From a bacterium (lineage in GTDB: Bacteria; Bacillota; Bacilli; Lactobacillales; Streptococcaceae), in NCBI GenBank assembly GCA_905221325.1, contig CAJNCS010000011.1:1-64000 (forward strand): a DNA stretch of 64,000 nucleotides, given 5' to 3'. Every line of letters begins with the position of its first letter. The first letter of the stretch is position 1. Position numbers and translations under genes: made by a program. Below the pieces are notes generated by a model, which was not told where the DNA came from, made no database searches, and saw only the letters and a program-made list of their open reading frames with translations. Below, piece after piece: positions 61,563 to 64,000 of the stretch.

Positions 61563-62057
61563 TTAGTATACTTCTGTCATACTCCCTGTATCCACATCGT
61601 AAACTGCACCTGAAATAGCCACATCATCAGGAATCAGTGGAGATTCTCGAAGCAACTGCATGTCCTCTCTCACACTCTCTTCAACATCCTGAAATGGTAA
61701 AAAATCTTGACCAGACACATCAACTCCGAGCTCGTGTTTCAAATGCTCTTGAAAAGACTCATTTTGAAAAGTTTGAGCTCCACAGTCTGTATGGTGAAGC
61801 ACCACAATTTCTCTAGTTCCCATTTGTTGCTGGGAAATCACCAGTGAACGAATCATGTCTTCAGTTACTCGACCACCCGCATTCCGCAAGATATGGGCAT
61901 CCCCAAGTGCAAGACCCAGAGCTTGCGCGACGTGTAGCCGTGAGTCCATACAGGTCACAATTGCTACTCTTGTTTTCGGCTTAAGTGGCAGATTTAATTT
62001 CCCATGAAGGGCAACATAAGCCTGATTGGCTTGCATAAACTGTTCAAAATACGACAC
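61563..62057 (-). CDS. Beta-class carbonic anhydrase
   Basis: 164 residues from GTG 62057 (GGGGG five bases upstream). Zinc ligands Cys36 in TCMDSR, His89 and Cys92 in HHTDC; Asp38/Arg40 dyad. Supplies bicarbonate, which PurK and other carboxylases use. An ATG 33 bases upstream has AGGAG but too close to the codon; the frame is open to 62126. Five bp or more after radA, same strand. Confidence 0.9.
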   Translation of the reverse strand: MSYFEQFMQANQAYVALHGKLNLPLKPKTRVAIVTCMDSRLHVAQALGLALGDAHILRNAGGRVTEDMIRSLVISQQQMGTREIVVLHHTDCGAQTFQNESFQEHLKHELGVDVSGQDFLPFQDVEESVREDMQLLRESPLIPDDVAISGAVYDVDTGSMTEVY

Positions 62058-62129
62058 GATTTCCCCCTTAAAAATTTGATTATCAAACATTTCTCCTATC
62101 TTATCATTTTTAAGAGGATTTGTCACGGA

Positions 62130-63491
62130 TTATGCAAAGACCTTTTTCAAAACTTCCTGAATCGTTGTCACACCAATGACCTCAATTTCTTTGGGTGGAG
62201 TGATTCCTGTCAAGGAATTCTTGGGTACATAAATCTTGGTAAAGCCCAGTTTAGCAGCTTCATTGATGCGCTGCTCGATACGATTCACACGCCGAATTTC
62301 TCCAGTCAAGCCCAGTTCACCCACAAAACATTCCTGAGGATTGGTAGGCTTGTCCTTGTAACTAGAGGCAATAGCCACTGCAACGGCTAAGTCAATAGCA
62401 GGCTCATCCAATTTCACACCACCAGCAGATTTGAGATAGGCATCCTGATTTTGCAAGAGAAGCCCTGCTCGTTTTTCCAAAACAGCCATAATCAGACTCG
62501 CACGATTGAAATCAAGTCCTGTCGTCGTACGCTTAGCATTTCCAAACATGGTTGGTGTTACCAAAGCCTGAACCTCCGCCAAAATCGGACGGGTACCTTC
62601 CATAGTTACCACGATTGATGAACCAGTGGCCCCATCCAAACGCTCTTCTAGGAAAACTTGACTCGGATTGAGCACCTCAACCAATCCACCCGACTGCATC
62701 TCAAAGATGCCAATCTCATTAGTGGAACCAAAACGGTTTTTGACCGCTCTCAAAATACGAAAAGTATGGTGACGCTCCCCTTCAAAATAAAGCACCGTAT
62801 CCACCATATGCTCCAACATACGCGGACCAGCTAAAGTCCCTTCCTTGGTCACATGCCCTACGATAAAGATGGCAATGTTATTGGTCTTAGCCAGCTGCAT
62901 AAGCTCAGCGGTCACCTCACGCACCTGAGACACAGACCCCTGCACCCCTGAAATCTCAGGAGACATAATGGTCTGGATAGAGTCAATGATGAGAAAATCT
63001 GGTTGGATGCGCTCCACCTCAGATCGAACGCTCTGCATATTGGTTTCGGCATAGAGATAAAACTCGCTATCGATATCTCTCAAGCGCTCTGCTCGTAACT
63101 TAATCTGCTGAGCAGACTCCTCCCCACTAACATAGAGAACAGTCCCCACTTGAGACAGCTGGGTTGAGACTTGTAAGAGGAGGGTTGATTTCCCGATCCC
63201 TGGATCCCCACCGATAAGAACGAGACTCCCTGGTACCACTCCGCCTCCAAGTACACGGTTGAATTCCTCCATCTCCGTCTTGGTTCGATTGACATTGATG
63301 GAAGTCACCTCAGCCAGTTTCATGGGCTTGGTTTTCTCACCTGTCAAGGACACACGCGCATTCTTGACCTCGGCAACCTCAACCTCTTCTACAAAAGAAG
63401 ACCAAGACCCACAGTTAGGACAACGTCCCAGATATTTAGGGGAATTATACCCACAATTTTGACACACAAATGTCGCTTTTTTCTTTGCGAT
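62130..63491 (-). CDS. radA: DNA repair/branch-migration protein RadA, apparent ATC or ATT start
   Basis: 453 residues if started at ATC 63491. Zinc finger Cys10, 13, 24, 27 (CQNCGY ... CPNC), Walker [11 protein letters not shown], RadA motif KNRFGSTNE, and C-terminal Lon-like domain. The family begins M-A-K-K-K-x-x-F-x-C; here those residues are encoded (AKKKATFVC) but the codons in front are ATT ATC, with AAAGAGG upstream and an in-frame TAG further back. No ATG/GTG/TTG lies before the GTG at 63467, which would cut the eight N-terminal residues. Helicase used in transformation and repair. Confidence 0.93.
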   Translation of the reverse strand: MAKKKATFVCQNCGYNSPKYLGRCPNCGSWSSFVEEVEVAEVKNARVSLTGEKTKPMKLAEVTSINVNRTKTEMEEFNRVLGGGVVPGSLVLIGGDPGIGKSTLLLQVSTQLSQVGTVLYVSGEESAQQIKLRAERLRDIDSEFYLYAETNMQSVRSEVERIQPDFLIIDSIQTIMSPEISGVQGSVSQVREVTAELMQLAKTNNIAIFIVGHVTKEGTLAGPRMLEHMVDTVLYFEGERHHTFRILRAVKNRFGSTNEIGIFEMQSGGLVEVLNPSQVFLEERLDGATGSSIVVTMEGTRPILAEVQALVTPTMFGNAKRTTTGLDFNRASLIMAVLEKRAGLLLQNQDAYLKSAGGVKLDEPAIDLAVAVAIASSYKDKPTNPQECFVGELGLTGEIRRVNRIEQRINEAAKLGFTKIYVPKNSLTGITPPKEIEVIGVTTIQEVLKKVFA

Positions 63492-63504
63492 AATAAACCT
63501 CTTT

Positions 63505-64000
63505 CTAAATCTCTATCTCACACTCAATCACTTGGCAAAAATCAATCTTCTCATTTGGCACAAATTGACGTATGAGCATGTTGTGAGTTACCACTATCAC
63601 GGTCTGGTAATCTCGATACTTAGCCATAGATTCTAGAAATCGAGACTTCATCTCCGTAGCTGTCTCATATTGAATAGGGCTATTAGGAAGCAACTCCCCC
63701 TTGTTTTCTAAAAATAATCTTCTAGCTTTTTCGAAGTTTTCTATTCCTGTTTCATAGACCTGCCATTCGTGTAACATAGGCTCAACTCTCAAAGATAGCC
63801 CAGTGGCACAAGCTACATAAGAAGCCGTTTCTAAAGCTCTCGTTACTGCTGAAGTCACTAGTAGATTAGCCGATTGTAGCAAAAGATTTTGCCAAAGTTC
63901 CTGAGCTTGTTGTCGTCCCTTCTCAGATAAGGGGGCCAAATCCATCCCAAAACCTGTATAAGAACGTTCCTCTAACTCACGGTAATCTGGCTCCCCATGA
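63505..64000 (-). CDS. Histidine phosphatase family protein, 5' end beyond window
   Basis: About 165 codons visible; the frame is open at the right edge and begins with [18 protein letters not shown], where the catalytic His of the RHG motif falls on the last bases. [13 protein letters not shown] and [11 protein letters not shown] (second catalytic His) follow. Phosphoglycerate mutase-like fold; substrate unknown. Ends 13 bp before radA. Confidence 0.85.
   Translation of the reverse strand, partial: HGEPDYRELEERSYTGFGMDLAPLSEKGRQQAQELWQNLLLQSANLLVTSAVTRALETASYVACATGLSLRVEPMLHEWQVYETGIENFEKARRLFLENKGELLPNSPIQYETATEMKSRFLESMAKYRDYQTVIVVTHNMLIRQFVPNEKIDFCQVIECEIEI

Overview
The window looks like a chromosomal segment of a Mitis-group streptococcus, close to Streptococcus pneumoniae but more like S. 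mitis or S. oralis. The reasons are the gene content and order (pavB, trkH-cabP, bgaC-PTS-agaS-galM, bgaR, strH, purB/K/E/D/H/N/M/F/L/C, comBA, acpP-plsX-recO, prs, radA), a YSIRK/LPXTG surface protein, AGGAG-type ribosome binding sites, low GC, and a BOX element carrying the classic BOX-A core. Several gaps differ from the pneumococcal order as I remember it: no vanZ gene between purN and purH, an aldolase gene inside the bgaC operon, a large SIR2/GHKL gene between purK and purB, and a relP-relR-relS locus.

Layout. 1-1.7 kb: start of pavB (repeat adhesin, cut by the window edge). 1.85-6.9 kb: potassium uptake (cabP, trkH), a nucleoside phosphorylase-like protein, a beta-helical lipoprotein and an acetyltransferase, all on the minus strand. 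7.0-9.4 kb: three rhodanese-containing genes on the plus strand behind a 19-bp CstR-type palindrome; the matching CstR regulator lies at 11.7-11.95 kb. 12.1-14.6 kb: a broken small alarmone synthetase (relP) in front of an intact two-component system (relR, relS). 14.6-19.3 kb: a cluster resembling immunity genes of polymorphic toxins (two ankyrin proteins, two SUKH/SMI1 proteins, a DUF4241-like protein, one unknown) with no toxin gene; one member carries an in-frame stop. 19.3-32.7 kb: glycan-foraging genes: bgaC, a mannose-type PTS, agaS, aldolase, galM, the divergent GntR regulator bgaR, and the two-domain hexosaminidase strH. cre-like sites sit just after the promoters of bgaC and strH.

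32.7-48.9 kb: purine biosynthesis on the minus strand in two units, purC-L-F-M-N-H and purD-E-K-[SIR2/GHKL]-B. The SIR2/GHKL gene overlaps both neighbours by a few bases, so it is translationally embedded in the pur operon. 49-55.4 kb: comA and comB, preceded on the same strand by a compact bacteriocin-type locus: three double-glycine peptides with GxxxG motifs, several small two-helix immunity-like proteins, and a tandem array of 16-residue Trp-rich cationic micro-ORFs (two exact 123-bp copies, a diverged third, and a decayed fourth). 55.4-64 kb: acpP-plsX-recO-aminotransferase, a YeiH-type membrane protein, a CoA-binding protein, prs, carbonic anhydrase, radA (apparently with an ATC or ATT start codon) and the start of a histidine phosphatase gene.

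The two places most likely to hold little-described biology are the SIR2-GHKL protein inside the purine operon (candidate NAD-consuming defence effector) and the micro-ORF/bacteriocin array in front of the competence-peptide exporter. Function calls are from sequence reading and memory of families; no searches were run.
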